DNA from: Staphylococcus delphini
GTDB taxonomy: Bacteria > Bacillota > Bacilli > Staphylococcales > Staphylococcaceae
DNA: 64,000 nucleotides
Assembly: GCF_900636325.1 (NCBI RefSeq)
Contig: NZ_LR134263.1
Span: 1,488,001 to 1,552,000 of the forward strand
Reading direction: 5' to 3'
Shown: piece after piece, positions 19,391 through 28,958 of the stretch
How positions within the stretch are numbered: position 1 is the stretch's first letter
How the letters are laid out: each line of letters starts with the position of its first letter
Program-made: the position numbers and the translations under genes
Notes under the pieces: generated by a model
Told to the model about the DNA's origin: nothing
The model's database searches: none
Seen by the model: only the letters and a program-made list of their open reading frames with translations

Positions 19391-20794
19391 ATGACACAAC
19401 AAATCGGTGTAGTAGGTTTAGCCGTAATGGGTAAAAACCTAGCTTGGAATATTGAATCAAGAGGTTACAGTGTATCTGTGTACAACCGTTCTGCAGATAA
19501 GACAGATTTAATGGTTGAAGAATCTAAAGGGAAAAACATTGTACCGACTTATTCAATAGAAGAGTTTGTAAATTCTTTAGAAAAACCACGTAAAATTTTG
19601 TTAATGGTAAAAGCAGGAGAAGCGACAGATAAAACAATCGACAGCTTATTACCTTTATTAGACGATGACGATATTTTAATCGACGGTGGTAACACAAACT
19701 ACCTCGATACGATTCGTCGTAATAAGGCGTTGGCTGAAAGTGGCGTTAACTTCATTGGTATGGGTGTTTCTGGCGGTGAAGTTGGTGCATTAACAGGTCC
19801 CTCATTAATGCCTGGTGGTCAAGAAGCTGCTTATCATAAAGTGTCAGATATCTTAGAATCTATCTCAGCTAAAGCGAAAGACGGTAAACCTTGTGTCACT
19901 TACATTGGGCCAAATGGTGCGGGTCACTATGTCAAAATGGTACACAACGGTATCGAATATGCTGATATGCAATTAATCGCAGAAAGTTATATTATGATGA
20001 AAGATTTATTAGGCATGTCACATGAGGAAATCTCTGAAACATTCAAATCATGGAATGCTGGAGAATTAGAAAGTTACCTTATCGAAATTACAGGTGACAT
20101 TTTCACTAAACTTGATGAAGATGGCGAACCACTTGTAGAAAAAATCATGGACAAAGCAGGTCAAAAAGGGACAGGTAAATGGACATCTATTAACGCATTA
20201 GAATTAGGTGCACCATTAACAATTATTACTGAATCTGTATTTGCACGTTTCATTTCTTCATTAAAAGATCAACGTGTGAATGCTTCAAAAGTATTAAACG
20301 GACCTTCTGTTGCATTTGATGGTAACAAAGAAGAATTCCTTGAAAAAATTCGTCGTGCGTTGTACATGAGTAAAATTTGTTCATACGCGCAAGGTTTCGA
20401 TCAAATGAAAACAGCAAGTAAAATCAATGAATGGAACCTTCAATTAGGTGACTTAGCGATGATTTGGAGAGAAGGTTGTATCATTCGTGCGCAATTCTTA
20501 CAAAAAATTAAAGATGCTTACGATAACGACAACAACTTACAAAACCTTTTATTAGACGGTTACTTCAAAGATATCGTGACTGAATATCAATCTGCACTTC
20601 GCGATGTTGTTGCTACTGGTATCCAAAACGGTGTGGCACTTCCTGGCTTCTCAGCAAGTATCAACTACTATGACAGCTACCGTACAGAAAACTTACCAGC
20701 AAACTTAATTCAAGCGCAACGTGACTATTTCGGTGCACACACTTACCAACGAAAAGATAAAGAAGGTACTTTCCATACACAATGGACTAAATAA
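19391..20794 (+). CDS. gnd: 6-phosphogluconate dehydrogenase, decarboxylating
   Basis: Oxidises 6-phosphogluconate to ribulose 5-phosphate with NADP+ in the oxidative pentose phosphate pathway. N-terminal cofactor site [12 protein letters not shown] and NRSADKTD, substrate motif GVSGGEVGA, and the long helical C-terminal domain ending in [11 protein letters not shown]. Length 467 is standard. GAGAGG lies about ten bases before ATG 19391; an extended -10-like TGATACAAT lies upstream at about 19347-19355. zwf, the first enzyme of the pathway, is 3 kb away on the other strand. Confidence 0.97.
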   Translation: MTQQIGVVGLAVMGKNLAWNIESRGYSVSVYNRSADKTDLMVEESKGKNIVPTYSIEEFVNSLEKPRKILLMVKAGEATDKTIDSLLPLLDDDDILIDGGNTNYLDTIRRNKALAESGVNFIGMGVSGGEVGALTGPSLMPGGQEAAYHKVSDILESISAKAKDGKPCVTYIGPNGAGHYVKMVHNGIEYADMQLIAESYIMMKDLLGMSHEEISETFKSWNAGELESYLIEITGDIFTKLDEDGEPLVEKIMDKAGQKGTGKWTSINALELGAPLTIITESVFARFISSLKDQRVNASKVLNGPSVAFDGNKEEFLEKIRRALYMSKICSYAQGFDQMKTASKINEWNLQLGDLAMIWREGCIIRAQFLQKIKDAYDNDNNLQNLLLDGYFKDIVTEYQSALRDVVATGIQNGVALPGFSASINYYDSYRTENLPANLIQAQRDYFGAHTYQRKDKEGTFHTQWTK

Positions 20795-20810
20795 GACCTT
20801 CTCAAATGAG

Positions 20811-20846
20811 AAAGGAGCTGGGATATTAAGATTCCTCAGCTCCTTT
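20811..20846 (+). terminator. Terminator after gnd, fused to the left end of repeat copy A
   Basis: AAAGGAGCTG (20811-20820) pairs with CAGCTCCTTT (20837-20846). The right arm is part of the large repeat that begins here; a second possible partner arm, AGCTCCTTTACTAT, recurs at 21243-21256 beyond the repeat. Confidence 0.75.
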
Positions 20847-21249
20847 ACTATATTTTGTTGTGTATACCAAGTGATGAGGCTTGAAAAAATTAAGCCTCAA
20901 GCCATACATAGATTGCATATTCATTAATGACTTTAAAACGGTCGGAAAATGAGCGTGAATGGGATAAAAATTGATGCTATTGTTTTCTTGATTTCATAAA
21001 CTTGCCTTCAGTTCTGTATATTTGATATAAGATTGCCCAGAAGGCTGAGACTCCTGAGGGATCAGCTGGTCCGGAAAATCCAATTCGGCTACCACGAAAT
21101 GTACAATATAAACAAGCCGAATTTAGTTGTAGGGCCAGCCCCTAGGAACGCGAAGCCATGAAGGCAATCTAAAGCCACAAATCATAGGGAGGGCAAGTTT
21201 AACAAAAATATTGCATCAATAGCATCAAAAATTTTTATGTCTAGCTCCT
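20817..21249 (+). repeat. Large non-coding palindromic repeat, copy A
   Basis: About 430 bases with no gene. The same sequence returns in inverted orientation at 30994-31426, with about a dozen substitutions and two small indels by eye (roughly 97% identity). It is internally self-complementary: a pair of outer arms (TTGATGCTATTG at about 20970 against its imperfect partner at about 21215), then AGATTGCC/GGCAATCT and AATTCGGCT/AGCCGAATT nested inside. There is no transposase. It is most like a MITE-type or structured intergenic repeat. Confidence 0.85.
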
Positions 21250-21256
21250 TTACTAT

Positions 21257-22447
21257 TTATGATTGTACCTCTTGTTCTTGATAATTTTTAATAAAATATA
21301 ACATGACAAAAATCATACATATCCCACTGATCAGAAAAACCAGTCCGTAACTGTACGGAATGACAAATCCAAAGAAGATGAGCCCGAGTGGATTGAGTCC
21401 AGTGGCAAAACTTTGCAATAAAGCAAATACGCGTGATTTGTAATCTTCATCTATCGTATTGTGTAACATAATTTGATAGGGAACATTGTCAATAGGAATA
21501 GCAATGCCAATCAATACGATACCAATGATCATCACAATATATGCCCAAAAAGGTATCGCTACAAAAATGTTTGATGATGCGATAACGAAAAGTGACACAA
21601 TTAAAATGAGCATGGATATGACATTCATTTTCTTCAAATTATTTTTCATGCTGAAGAAATTCAATGCAAGGTATGTTAATAAAAGTGTCGCCCCTAAAAT
21701 ACTTTCCATCGTCCCTAAATGTGCTGACGAATAGCCAAGTTTCGTCACGATAATAATAGGAAGCCCAACAGATAAAGATTGTCCTAAAAAGTTAATGACG
21801 CTTGATGTTAAAAAGAGTGTCGACAAGTTCCGATTTTTAACGACATATTTAAAACTTTCTGCCATGCCTTCAGTGAATTTTTTACTTTTACTTAATGCAT
21901 TTGCAGGTTTAAAACTTAACATGAAAATAAGAATCAAGCCAACAAATTCAGTGAAACTATTCAACAACGCTAAAGTATTAATATGGACAACGGTTACTAA
22001 AAACCCTGCTACAATAGGGACTGCTATCATCGTTGCAGATTGAATGGTTTGTCTGATGGTCACAACTCTCTCAAAATAGTCTTGTGTGATGTATTGCAAG
22101 TTTGATGAGACAATTGTTTTGACAATCATATCGATAAATACTAAAACAATCATCACGACAAAAATACTTACAATTTCCTCATGATACACAACTGAGAAAA
22201 TGAATAGGGTAACGACACTTAAAATTTGCCCTAAAATCAGCATTTTTTTATTCGAATGTCTATCAATTATATTTCCGAATATCGGCATCGTCAATACTTG
22301 AATAATGGCTAGAATCGATAAATAGGTCCCAAATAGACTGCCTGAACCGGTCAGTTGTAATACATAAAAGCCGCATGCAAAAGTAAAGATGCCTGAAAAC
22401 ACAGTTGAAATGGTACTAAACAAAATAAGAATAACTGACTTCTGCAT
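21257..22447 (-). CDS. Major facilitator superfamily transporter (drug-efflux-like)
   Basis: Membrane protein of 396 residues with about 12 hydrophobic segments and the MFS signature between TM2 and TM3 (FGNIIDRHSNKKML). The sequence resembles the DHA3/macrolide-efflux (Mef/NreB-like) branch; the substrate cannot be read from it. AGGAGG is well placed before the ATG (22447). It is transcribed away from the AraC-type gene's end, on the same strand and downstream of it, so the regulator may control it. I recall a maltose locus at this place in S. aureus, which would make this species- or lineage-specific content. Confidence 0.85.
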   Translation of the reverse strand: MQKSVILILFSTISTVFSGIFTFACGFYVLQLTGSGSLFGTYLSILAIIQVLTMPIFGNIIDRHSNKKMLILGQILSVVTLFIFSVVYHEEIVSIFVVMIVLVFIDMIVKTIVSSNLQYITQDYFERVVTIRQTIQSATMIAVPIVAGFLVTVVHINTLALLNSFTEFVGLILIFMLSFKPANALSKSKKFTEGMAESFKYVVKNRNLSTLFLTSSVINFLGQSLSVGLPIIIVTKLGYSSAHLGTMESILGATLLLTYLALNFFSMKNNLKKMNVISMLILIVSLFVIASSNIFVAIPFWAYIVMIIGIVLIGIAIPIDNVPYQIMLHNTIDEDYKSRVFALLQSFATGLNPLGLIFFGFVIPYSYGLVFLISGICMIFVMLYFIKNYQEQEVQS

Positions 22448-22566
22448 TTAAATTACCTCCTCATTCCTTATTCATATCATATACGTTATGGGAACAAAGT
22501 TGAAGATTGAATATTCAGAAATATTTGCGAATTAATTGTTTTCCTATCTCACTAACCACAAAAGAA

Positions 22567-22617
22567 GCACAATCGTTTCTCACACGTCATTGAAATAATG
22601 CATTTTAACGATTGTGC
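22567..22617. terminator. Inverted repeat after the AraC-type gene
   Basis: A perfect 11-base inverted repeat (GCACAATCGTT / AACGATTGTGC) with a 29-base loop and T-rich sequence on the reverse-strand side. It probably terminates the regulator transcript. Confidence 0.5.
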
Positions 22618-22629
22618 TCGCTCTATAAC

Positions 22630-23487
22630 TTAATTTTCATCAATATTTACAGGAACACATAATTGTACTTTTGTAAATGGATCCTCAAACGAAATGTCGA
22701 GTGGGTAAATCTCGATATATAAGGCATCGTGTTCAAATGGTAGAGTCAGTTGTAAACTCGTTTCAATGTAATGCCAAGCCTCACTCGTGACAAAATCAAT
22801 TTCACCTTGTAAATTAAACACGGCATATTGACGTCCTGCTAAAAAGCGATCTTCTAAATGACCAGGAAAACGTTCACTTGGGACCCCGACAAAGATTTCA
22901 AGCCCTTGTTCAAGCGGACAACTGACCACAAACAATTCATGCGGTCCAATATCATTATAGCGCATGATATCTTTTAACGTGCCGTCCATTTTTAAATCTT
23001 CAAGAAAATCCGGAATGATGAAATGATGTTCTAATTCCGCTGAAGGGACAAATCGAGAACAACCGACTAACGAAAAGTCACCTAACGTTTCTAAACGATA
23101 AGGGTAGGGCTTTTGCGAAGTTGTCGATAATTTTAAATAAAGTCGTTCTTGCATTTGAAGTTGCTCTTTTTTCAGCTTTGCTTGCAACGGTGACACGCCA
23201 TGATAATCACTAAAGTCGTGTGCAAATGTATTCGCATCCGCATACTGATAACGTTTTGCAAGATCAATCAAACGATTCGCACCGTGGATTAAATCATTAG
23301 CCGCAAGTGTCAATCTACGCGCGCGACAATATTCTTGAGGCGTCTTTCCAATAATCATCGTAAAAGATTGTTCTAAATGATAAGGAGAAATTTCAACGTA
23401 TTCACTTAAAGTTTGTAAGTCAAATGGTTCTAATAAATGGTCTTCAATATAAACCATTGCGCGTTGTAAATGTTTAATGACGTCCAA
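22630..23487 (-). CDS. AraC-family regulator with GyrI-like effector domain
   Basis: Predicted transcription activator: AraC-type double helix-turn-helix at the N-terminus (residues about 1-105; FDLQTLSEYVEISPYHLEQSF and the second helix pair near YQYADANTFAHDF), then a GyrI-like small-molecule-binding domain (about 115-285). This is the Rob/TipAS-like arrangement used for drug or metabolite sensing. Two starts are possible: GTG 23496 overlaps the AAGGAG site, whereas TTG 23487 lies eight bases after it; I chose TTG. It is upstream of the MFS gene on the same strand, which suggests, but does not prove, a sensor-pump pair. Confidence 0.85.
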   Translation of the reverse strand: MDVIKHLQRAMVYIEDHLLEPFDLQTLSEYVEISPYHLEQSFTMIIGKTPQEYCRARRLTLAANDLIHGANRLIDLAKRYQYADANTFAHDFSDYHGVSPLQAKLKKEQLQMQERLYLKLSTTSQKPYPYRLETLGDFSLVGCSRFVPSAELEHHFIIPDFLEDLKMDGTLKDIMRYNDIGPHELFVVSCPLEQGLEIFVGVPSERFPGHLEDRFLAGRQYAVFNLQGEIDFVTSEAWHYIETSLQLTLPFEHDALYIEIYPLDISFEDPFTKVQLCVPVNIDEN

Positions 23488-23554
23488 AATTTTCACTCCT
23501 TATAACTCTCAAAGTCTCTTTCTCTCATGATGTATCCAATAATTTATTATATAA

Positions 23555-23597
23555 CAAAAAACAGCTAAGTGACACTAAAATGTGAATCACTTAGCTG
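23555..23597 (-). terminator. Terminator after zwf
   Basis: Read on the reverse strand, CAGCTAAGTGA pairs perfectly with TCACTTAGCTG across a 14-base loop, followed by a T6 run. Confidence 0.88.
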
Positions 23598-23627
23598 ATG
23601 TTTATCAATGAAGATGTGCGCTTGTCT

Positions 23628-25112
23628 TTATTGAATATCGTTCCACCATTTAAAGCCGTCACGACTCAATAATAAATCACTGTCTAATGGACCATTTGTA
23701 CCTGATTCATAGTTAGGGAATTCTGGTTCGAAATGATCCCAAGCTTGTTGAATTGAATCCACAAACTTCCATGTTGATTTTAATTCTTCCCAATGTGTAA
23801 AGTTTGTTGCGTCACCTTTTAACACATCGTAAAGTAAGTTTTCGTAGGCATCCACTGTGTTCATTTTATCTTGCGCACTCATCGCATAAGATAATTGTAC
23901 AGGTTCAGTTTCGATACCTTGAACATATTTTTTACCATTGAGGTGAATCGACACACCTTCGTTAGGTTGAATGTTAATCACAAGTAAGTTAGAATCTAAA
24001 TGTTTATCCTTTTGATAGTATAAATTCATCGGTACTTCTTTAAATTCTACAACGACTTGAATCGATTTACGTTTCATACGTTTACCTGTACGAATGTAGA
24101 ATGGCACACCCGCCCATCTGAAGTTGTCGATTTCCACTTTACCTGACACGAAAGTAGGGGTAGTCGAATCAGCAGCAACTTTATCTTCTTCGCGGTAAGC
24201 TTTTACTTCTTGACCATTGATGAAACCTTGATCATATTGACCACGAACAAATTGATTTCTCACTTCATCTGGTTGAAGCACGTGTAATGATTTTAATACT
24301 TTTACTTTTTCAGCACGGATATCATCACTATTTAAACTAATAGGTGGCTCCATCGCTAATAACGCAACCATTTGTAACATATGGTTTTGTACCATATCTT
24401 TTAAAGCCCCGCTCGTTTCGTAATAACCACCACGGTCTTCAACACCAAGCACCTCTGAAGATGTCACTTGGATATTTGAAATGTATTTATTGTTCCATAA
24501 AGGTTCGAACATTGCGTTACTGAAACGTAATACTTCAATATTTTGCACCATATCTTTACCTAAATAGTGATCGATACGGAAAATTTCTTCTTCTTTAAAT
24601 GAACGACGGATTTGTTCATTGAGTTCTTCAGCTGATTTCAAATCACTACCGAATGGTTTTTCGATAACAAGACGTTTAAAGCCATTTGTATGCGTTAAAC
24701 CTGAAGATTTTAAGAAATCAGTTACGACACCGAAAAATCGAGGTGCCATTGCTAAATAGAAGACACGGTTGCCTTCTAATGAAAATTCACGGTCTAATGA
24801 TTCGCTTAATTCTAGTAATTTTTGGTAGCTTTCCTCATCACTGACATCGTGTGGTTGATAAAATACATGTTGCATAAACTTGTCTAGATGTTTTGTATCT
24901 TGTACGTGTTCTTGAATTGACGATTTCACTTGAGCTCTAAAATCATCATTAGTTAATTCACGTCTTCCGATACCAATAATTGCCACTCTTTCATCTAAAT
25001 TGTCTTGTTGATACAAGTGAAAAAGTGATGGAAATAGTTTACGGTGACTTAAATCACCAGTGGCACCAAAAATTGTTATGAGTGCTGGAACATGATTATT
25101 TGTCTTATTCAA
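23628..25112 (-). CDS. zwf: Glucose-6-phosphate 1-dehydrogenase
   Basis: First step of the oxidative pentose phosphate pathway, making NADPH and 6-phosphogluconolactone. Nucleotide-binding GATGDLSHRK (16-25), EKPFG (151-155), the active-site motif RIDHYLGK (179-186) and the substrate-binding segment RTGKRMKRK. Length 494 is normal. It is transcribed divergently from rnz with about 155 bases between them, and has its own terminator, so it is probably monocistronic. Confidence 0.97.
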   Translation of the reverse strand: MNKTNNHVPALITIFGATGDLSHRKLFPSLFHLYQQDNLDERVAIIGIGRRELTNDDFRAQVKSSIQEHVQDTKHLDKFMQHVFYQPHDVSDEESYQKLLELSESLDREFSLEGNRVFYLAMAPRFFGVVTDFLKSSGLTHTNGFKRLVIEKPFGSDLKSAEELNEQIRRSFKEEEIFRIDHYLGKDMVQNIEVLRFSNAMFEPLWNNKYISNIQVTSSEVLGVEDRGGYYETSGALKDMVQNHMLQMVALLAMEPPISLNSDDIRAEKVKVLKSLHVLQPDEVRNQFVRGQYDQGFINGQEVKAYREEDKVAADSTTPTFVSGKVEIDNFRWAGVPFYIRTGKRMKRKSIQVVVEFKEVPMNLYYQKDKHLDSNLLVINIQPNEGVSIHLNGKKYVQGIETEPVQLSYAMSAQDKMNTVDAYENLLYDVLKGDATNFTHWEELKSTWKFVDSIQQAWDHFEPEFPNYESGTNGPLDSDLLLSRDGFKWWNDIQ

Positions 25113-25268
25113 GATTCAAAACCCCAATTCTACATTTTAGTTCATACATTAATGATGAGTTTATTATAGAACATATCGCATTCTCGGTCATATATTCTGC
25201 TTTACACTTAAAATTTTGCCGATTCTTCGTCGTTTTATGATAATATAACGCTAAAGGAGGTACGATGC

Positions 25269-26186
25269 ATGGAAATTACATTTTTCGGTACAAGTGCAGG
25301 ATTACCTACAAAAGAACGCCATACACAGTCGATTGCGCTCAAACTGGAACCGTATGCGACTGATGTTTGGTTATTTGACGTGGGTGAAGCAACACAACAC
25401 CAAATATTACACCATTCAATTAAACTCGGAAAAGTCAGTCATATTTTTATTACACATATGCATGGCGACCATGTATTCGGTTTACCCGGTGTGTTAACAA
25501 GCCGTTCATTTCAAGGTGGCGACTCCAAACCATTGACTGTCATAGGACCTAAAGGCATTAAAGACTATGTTGAATACAATTTATCACTCACATATTCACA
25601 TCTCAATTATCCTTTACATATTATTGAAATAGAAGATCAAATGAATTTGTCTATTAATGGTTTCGAGGTCAATGCACGACCACTGAATCATGGTATCCCG
25701 TGTTTTGGCTATCGTATTCAAGCGCCTGATACTCCGGGCAAGTTAGATGTGCAAAAATTACAAGCACTTGGTATGCCTCCAGGACCACAATATCAAAAAG
25801 TGAAATCACAAGATACTTTTGAGTTTGAAGGTCAAATCTATGACGCCAATGACTTTAAAGGACCAGATAAAAAAGGGCAAGTTGTGACGATTTTTGGCGA
25901 TACACAACCGAGTCAATTTGCGCTTGAGTTGGCCCAAGATGCCGATGTATTAGTGCATGAGTCAACTTACATAGAAGGCGATAAAACTTTAGCCAATGCG
26001 CATCATCATAGCCATATTGAAGATGTCCTCACGTTAATCGAAAAAGCTAACGTAAAACACGGACTGCTCACACATTTAAGTAGTCGTTATACGAAAGAAG
26101 ATATTGATAAAATCGAGGCGAAATTGAAAGCTCATTCACCATTATCTTTCCAATTTGTAGAGGATTTCGATAGTTATCAGTTTTAA
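25269..26186 (+). CDS. rnz: Ribonuclease Z (tRNA 3' processing endonuclease)
   Basis: Metallo-beta-lactamase-fold endonuclease that trims the 3' trailer of tRNAs lacking encoded CCA. Zinc motif HMHGDH (63-68) followed by FGLPG, and later FGDTQPS and HESTY motifs typical of the short RNase Z form. Length 305. AAAGGAGG precedes ATG 25269. A frame overlapping its start is a shadow. A terminator follows. Confidence 0.95.
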   Translation: MEITFFGTSAGLPTKERHTQSIALKLEPYATDVWLFDVGEATQHQILHHSIKLGKVSHIFITHMHGDHVFGLPGVLTSRSFQGGDSKPLTVIGPKGIKDYVEYNLSLTYSHLNYPLHIIEIEDQMNLSINGFEVNARPLNHGIPCFGYRIQAPDTPGKLDVQKLQALGMPPGPQYQKVKSQDTFEFEGQIYDANDFKGPDKKGQVVTIFGDTQPSQFALELAQDADVLVHESTYIEGDKTLANAHHHSHIEDVLTLIEKANVKHGLLTHLSSRYTKEDIDKIEAKLKAHSPLSFQFVEDFDSYQF

Positions 26187-26211
26187 TTTCATCATATTGC
26201 TATACAAAAAG

Positions 26212-26248
26212 AAAGGTTGGGAACAATATCACGTTTTCCCAGCCTTTT
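26212..26248 (+). terminator. Terminator after rnz
   Basis: AAAGGTTGGGAA pairs with TTCCCAGCCTTT; T's follow. It belongs to the CTGGGA hairpin family. Confidence 0.75.
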
Positions 26249-26305
26249 CCTAGTTTTAAGTTATGAATTTACGTTACTTCAATACAGCTAAGTTACTTTA
26301 TCCGC

Positions 26306-27121
26306 TTAATCATCATCTTGTGCTGAAAGTTCAATACTTCTATTCACGGCAGCATTTAAACAATCCTCAAATATGCCCTCGATGTCATATTCAGACAAAG
26401 CGTTTAAACCTGCTTGTGTGGTACCGCCTTTGGAAGTAATGTTTTTTCTTAATTGCTCCATACTTAAATCGGAACGTTCAATCATTTTACTTGTGCCGAT
26501 AATTAATTCGCGAATCGATTCTTCCACTTGCGCTTTTTCGAGCCCTAATTTTGTTCCTGCAATGACATATTGTTCGAACACATGGTATAAAAATGCAGGA
26601 CCGCTTCCTGTTATCGCTGTCACTTGGTGTAAATGATCTTCCTGTACTTCTAATGCCGTACCGAATGCGTTAATAATTTCTAAAATTTCGTCCTTCGCTT
26701 TGCCACCAAAGTTTGAAGAAAAACTCACACCTGTGACAGAATGGCCGACGTGTGCATTGGTATTTGGCATAATGCGTGCAATCGGATTCGTCGTGTCGAG
26801 CTTTTCTTTGATGTATGAAATGGGAAGCCCTGCCATAATCGATATAAATCGGTTGTTAGGTTGCACATGTTGCTTAATTCTGTCAGCCAATTGATCAAAG
26901 TCATGTGGTTTCGACCCTAAAAAGATATAGTCAGCATCTTTTAACAAGGCGGCATCGTCATAACTATATTGCACACCTAAATCTTCTTCATATTCTTTCA
27001 ACATGTCTTCGTTTGAACGATTCGTTAAATAAATGTTTTCTGCTGGAACGACTTTTGAATTCAGAATACCTGTAAAAATCGCATGTGCCATATTGCCAGC
27101 ACCATAAAATACAATTTTCAT
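26306..27121 (-). CDS. proC: Pyrroline-5-carboxylate reductase
   Basis: NAD(P)H-dependent last step of proline synthesis. Rossmann motif FYGAGNMAHAI at the N-terminus and the P5CR signature near the C-terminus (SKGGTTQAGLNAL). The start is ATG 27121, giving 271 residues, because AGGAAGTGA lies before it; the frame continues four codons upstream without a better site. It is convergent with rnz and divergent from the SDR gene. Confidence 0.95.
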   Translation of the reverse strand: MKIVFYGAGNMAHAIFTGILNSKVVPAENIYLTNRSNEDMLKEYEEDLGVQYSYDDAALLKDADYIFLGSKPHDFDQLADRIKQHVQPNNRFISIMAGLPISYIKEKLDTTNPIARIMPNTNAHVGHSVTGVSFSSNFGGKAKDEILEIINAFGTALEVQEDHLHQVTAITGSGPAFLYHVFEQYVIAGTKLGLEKAQVEESIRELIIGTSKMIERSDLSMEQLRKNITSKGGTTQAGLNALSEYDIEGIFEDCLNAAVNRSIELSAQDDD

Positions 27122-27206
27122 ACGAAATATCACTTCCTAAAAGTATTTTCTTGTCTTATAGTAACATATAACCACATTTTATAGAGTCAGATAGGGGAGC
27201 GATACA

Positions 27207-27962
27207 ATGCAACAAGGTCATTTTTTAATTACTGGTGGTACGAGCGGTTTAGGGTATGCACTCGCACAAGCCCTCATATCTGCCCATTATTCTATTACAC
27301 TATTGGTACGTGATGTAAACAAAGCACGATCATTATTTCCAAATACAGAAGTTCAAATGATTCAGTGTGACTTGACGACAGAAAGTGATGTACTTGAAAT
27401 TACTCGACATTTTAATGATCAAACACGTTTTGATGGCGTGATACATTCAGCTGGTCTTGGCTATTTTAAAGGGTTACTAGCACATACACCTGCTGAAATT
27501 TTACAAACGTATCAAGTAAACGTGGTGCACTTCTCAATGTTAATCAATCAATGCGCACCCTATTTAACAAAGCATGCTTCTATTGTTGGGATTAGTAGTC
27601 AAGCCGCATTAGCAACACAACCATATGCAGCACATTACGGCGGAAGTAAAGCAGCTCTTAATCATGTACTCAACGCTTTACGTATCGAACAACCTCAATG
27701 GCACGTGCTCAACGTCAATGTCGGCCCCATTGAAACACCTTTTCACGCAAAAGCAGATCCGTCTGGTCGCTATGCACGTAAAATGAAAAAAATAATGTTG
27801 AACCCTGAACAACTTGCTGAAAAAATTATTCACGCGATTCAACATCGTCAACAAGAACTGAATATGCCTCAGTCCGTGCATTTTTTACTTAAACTTTATC
27901 AACTCGCACCACGCTTTTTTGAGAAAATAGGACGACCCTTTTTCTTAGGGAAGCAGCGCTAA
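27207..27962 (+). CDS. Short-chain dehydrogenase/reductase (YqjQ-like)
   Basis: NAD(P)-dependent oxidoreductase of unknown substrate, 251 residues. Cofactor motif TGGTSGLG (9-16), catalytic Ser in GISSQ (129-132) and the catalytic pair Tyr144/Lys148 in YGGSK. AGGGGAGCG precedes ATG 27207. Its last four bases overlap the end of the aldo/keto reductase gene, tail to tail. Bacillus yqjQ sits in a similar place beside proC and rnz. Confidence 0.88.
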   Translation: MQQGHFLITGGTSGLGYALAQALISAHYSITLLVRDVNKARSLFPNTEVQMIQCDLTTESDVLEITRHFNDQTRFDGVIHSAGLGYFKGLLAHTPAEILQTYQVNVVHFSMLINQCAPYLTKHASIVGISSQAALATQPYAAHYGGSKAALNHVLNALRIEQPQWHVLNVNVGPIETPFHAKADPSGRYARKMKKIMLNPEQLAEKIIHAIQHRQQELNMPQSVHFLLKLYQLAPRFFEKIGRPFFLGKQR

Positions 27963-28879
27963 TTGTTAGGCATTTCCCAATGTTGTGCATAGTGTAATGC
28001 CTTTACGATAGCAGATGCTTCTTCTAATTGTGCTAGGTTAATTTCTTGATGGTAGTGCGTCACATTTTGTTGTAACTGCTCCACTGAACTTGCACCGACA
28101 ATGATAGAACCTAAAACATCAAATGATTTTAAATAATGGAATGCTAAACCTGTCAATTCCGGGTCAATTTGTTGTAAAGTCGTTATCGTTTCTTTGAGGT
28201 CATGGTAATCGTAATCAAAAATGCCTTCCTCAAATTTTGTTGTTAACACTTTTTCAGCATTCGGTGTTAATAAACCTTTGAATACGGGTCCACGTGCAAG
28301 CAATTTCACACCTTTGTCATGAACTTCATCCAATAAATCGACGGGTCTATTATCGATTAAATTGAATTGAGACATGAGCGTTTCGATTTGACTATGTTGT
28401 AAATAATAACGAATCACATTAGGGCGAATTGAAGAAAGACCGTACGCACGAATGACACCTTCTTGTTTCAATTCATCAAACGCACTAATGGTCTCATCAA
28501 GTGGGTCGTCAATCGTACCCCCGTGCAACATATATAAATCGAGTGTATCTAACCCAAGCCGTTGCAATGAATTTTTCACATTTTCTTTAATGTAACGTTT
28601 GGAAGGATCCCAAAAAGTTTCACCGTTTTCCTTTAAGTGATTACCCACCTTTGTACCAATCACAATATCATCACGGTTTTGATACTTTTTAAGTGTGCGA
28701 CCAACGATTTTTTCATTGACCCCTTGATCATAAATATCTGCTGTATCAAAATATGTAATCCCTGCTGTCACTGCTGCATCAATTATTTCTTCAGCTTTCT
28801 TTTCTTCAGTACCTAAACTCATACATCCAAGGCCGAGTTCGGATAATTCAATACCACTTTTCAAAACATTTTTTTGCAT
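27959..28879 (-). CDS. Aldo/keto reductase
   Basis: NADPH-dependent carbonyl reductase of 306 residues with unknown natural substrate. The catalytic tetrad is complete: Asp45, Tyr50 (FDTADIYDQG), Lys77 (GTKVG) and His119 (YMLHGG). Closest to the YqkF-type family. The start ATG 28879 follows GGAGTGGC on the reverse strand. It runs tail to tail with the SDR gene and is divergent from the Nudix gene. Confidence 0.9.
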   Translation of the reverse strand: MQKNVLKSGIELSELGLGCMSLGTEEKKAEEIIDAAVTAGITYFDTADIYDQGVNEKIVGRTLKKYQNRDDIVIGTKVGNHLKENGETFWDPSKRYIKENVKNSLQRLGLDTLDLYMLHGGTIDDPLDETISAFDELKQEGVIRAYGLSSIRPNVIRYYLQHSQIETLMSQFNLIDNRPVDLLDEVHDKGVKLLARGPVFKGLLTPNAEKVLTTKFEEGIFDYDYHDLKETITTLQQIDPELTGLAFHYLKSFDVLGSIIVGASSVEQLQQNVTHYHQEINLAQLEEASAIVKALHYAQHWEMPNN

Positions 28880-28958
28880 GATGCCACTCCTTCCGATAAA
28901 ATCGATGTATATTCATGATAGCAAACCGTATGAACATTTGAAAAGGAGAGGACTCACC

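Noticed and set aside
20817..21249. Repeat copies as an insertion sequence
   Set aside because: No transposase fragment on either strand and no coding potential; the unit is about 430 bases and self-complementary.
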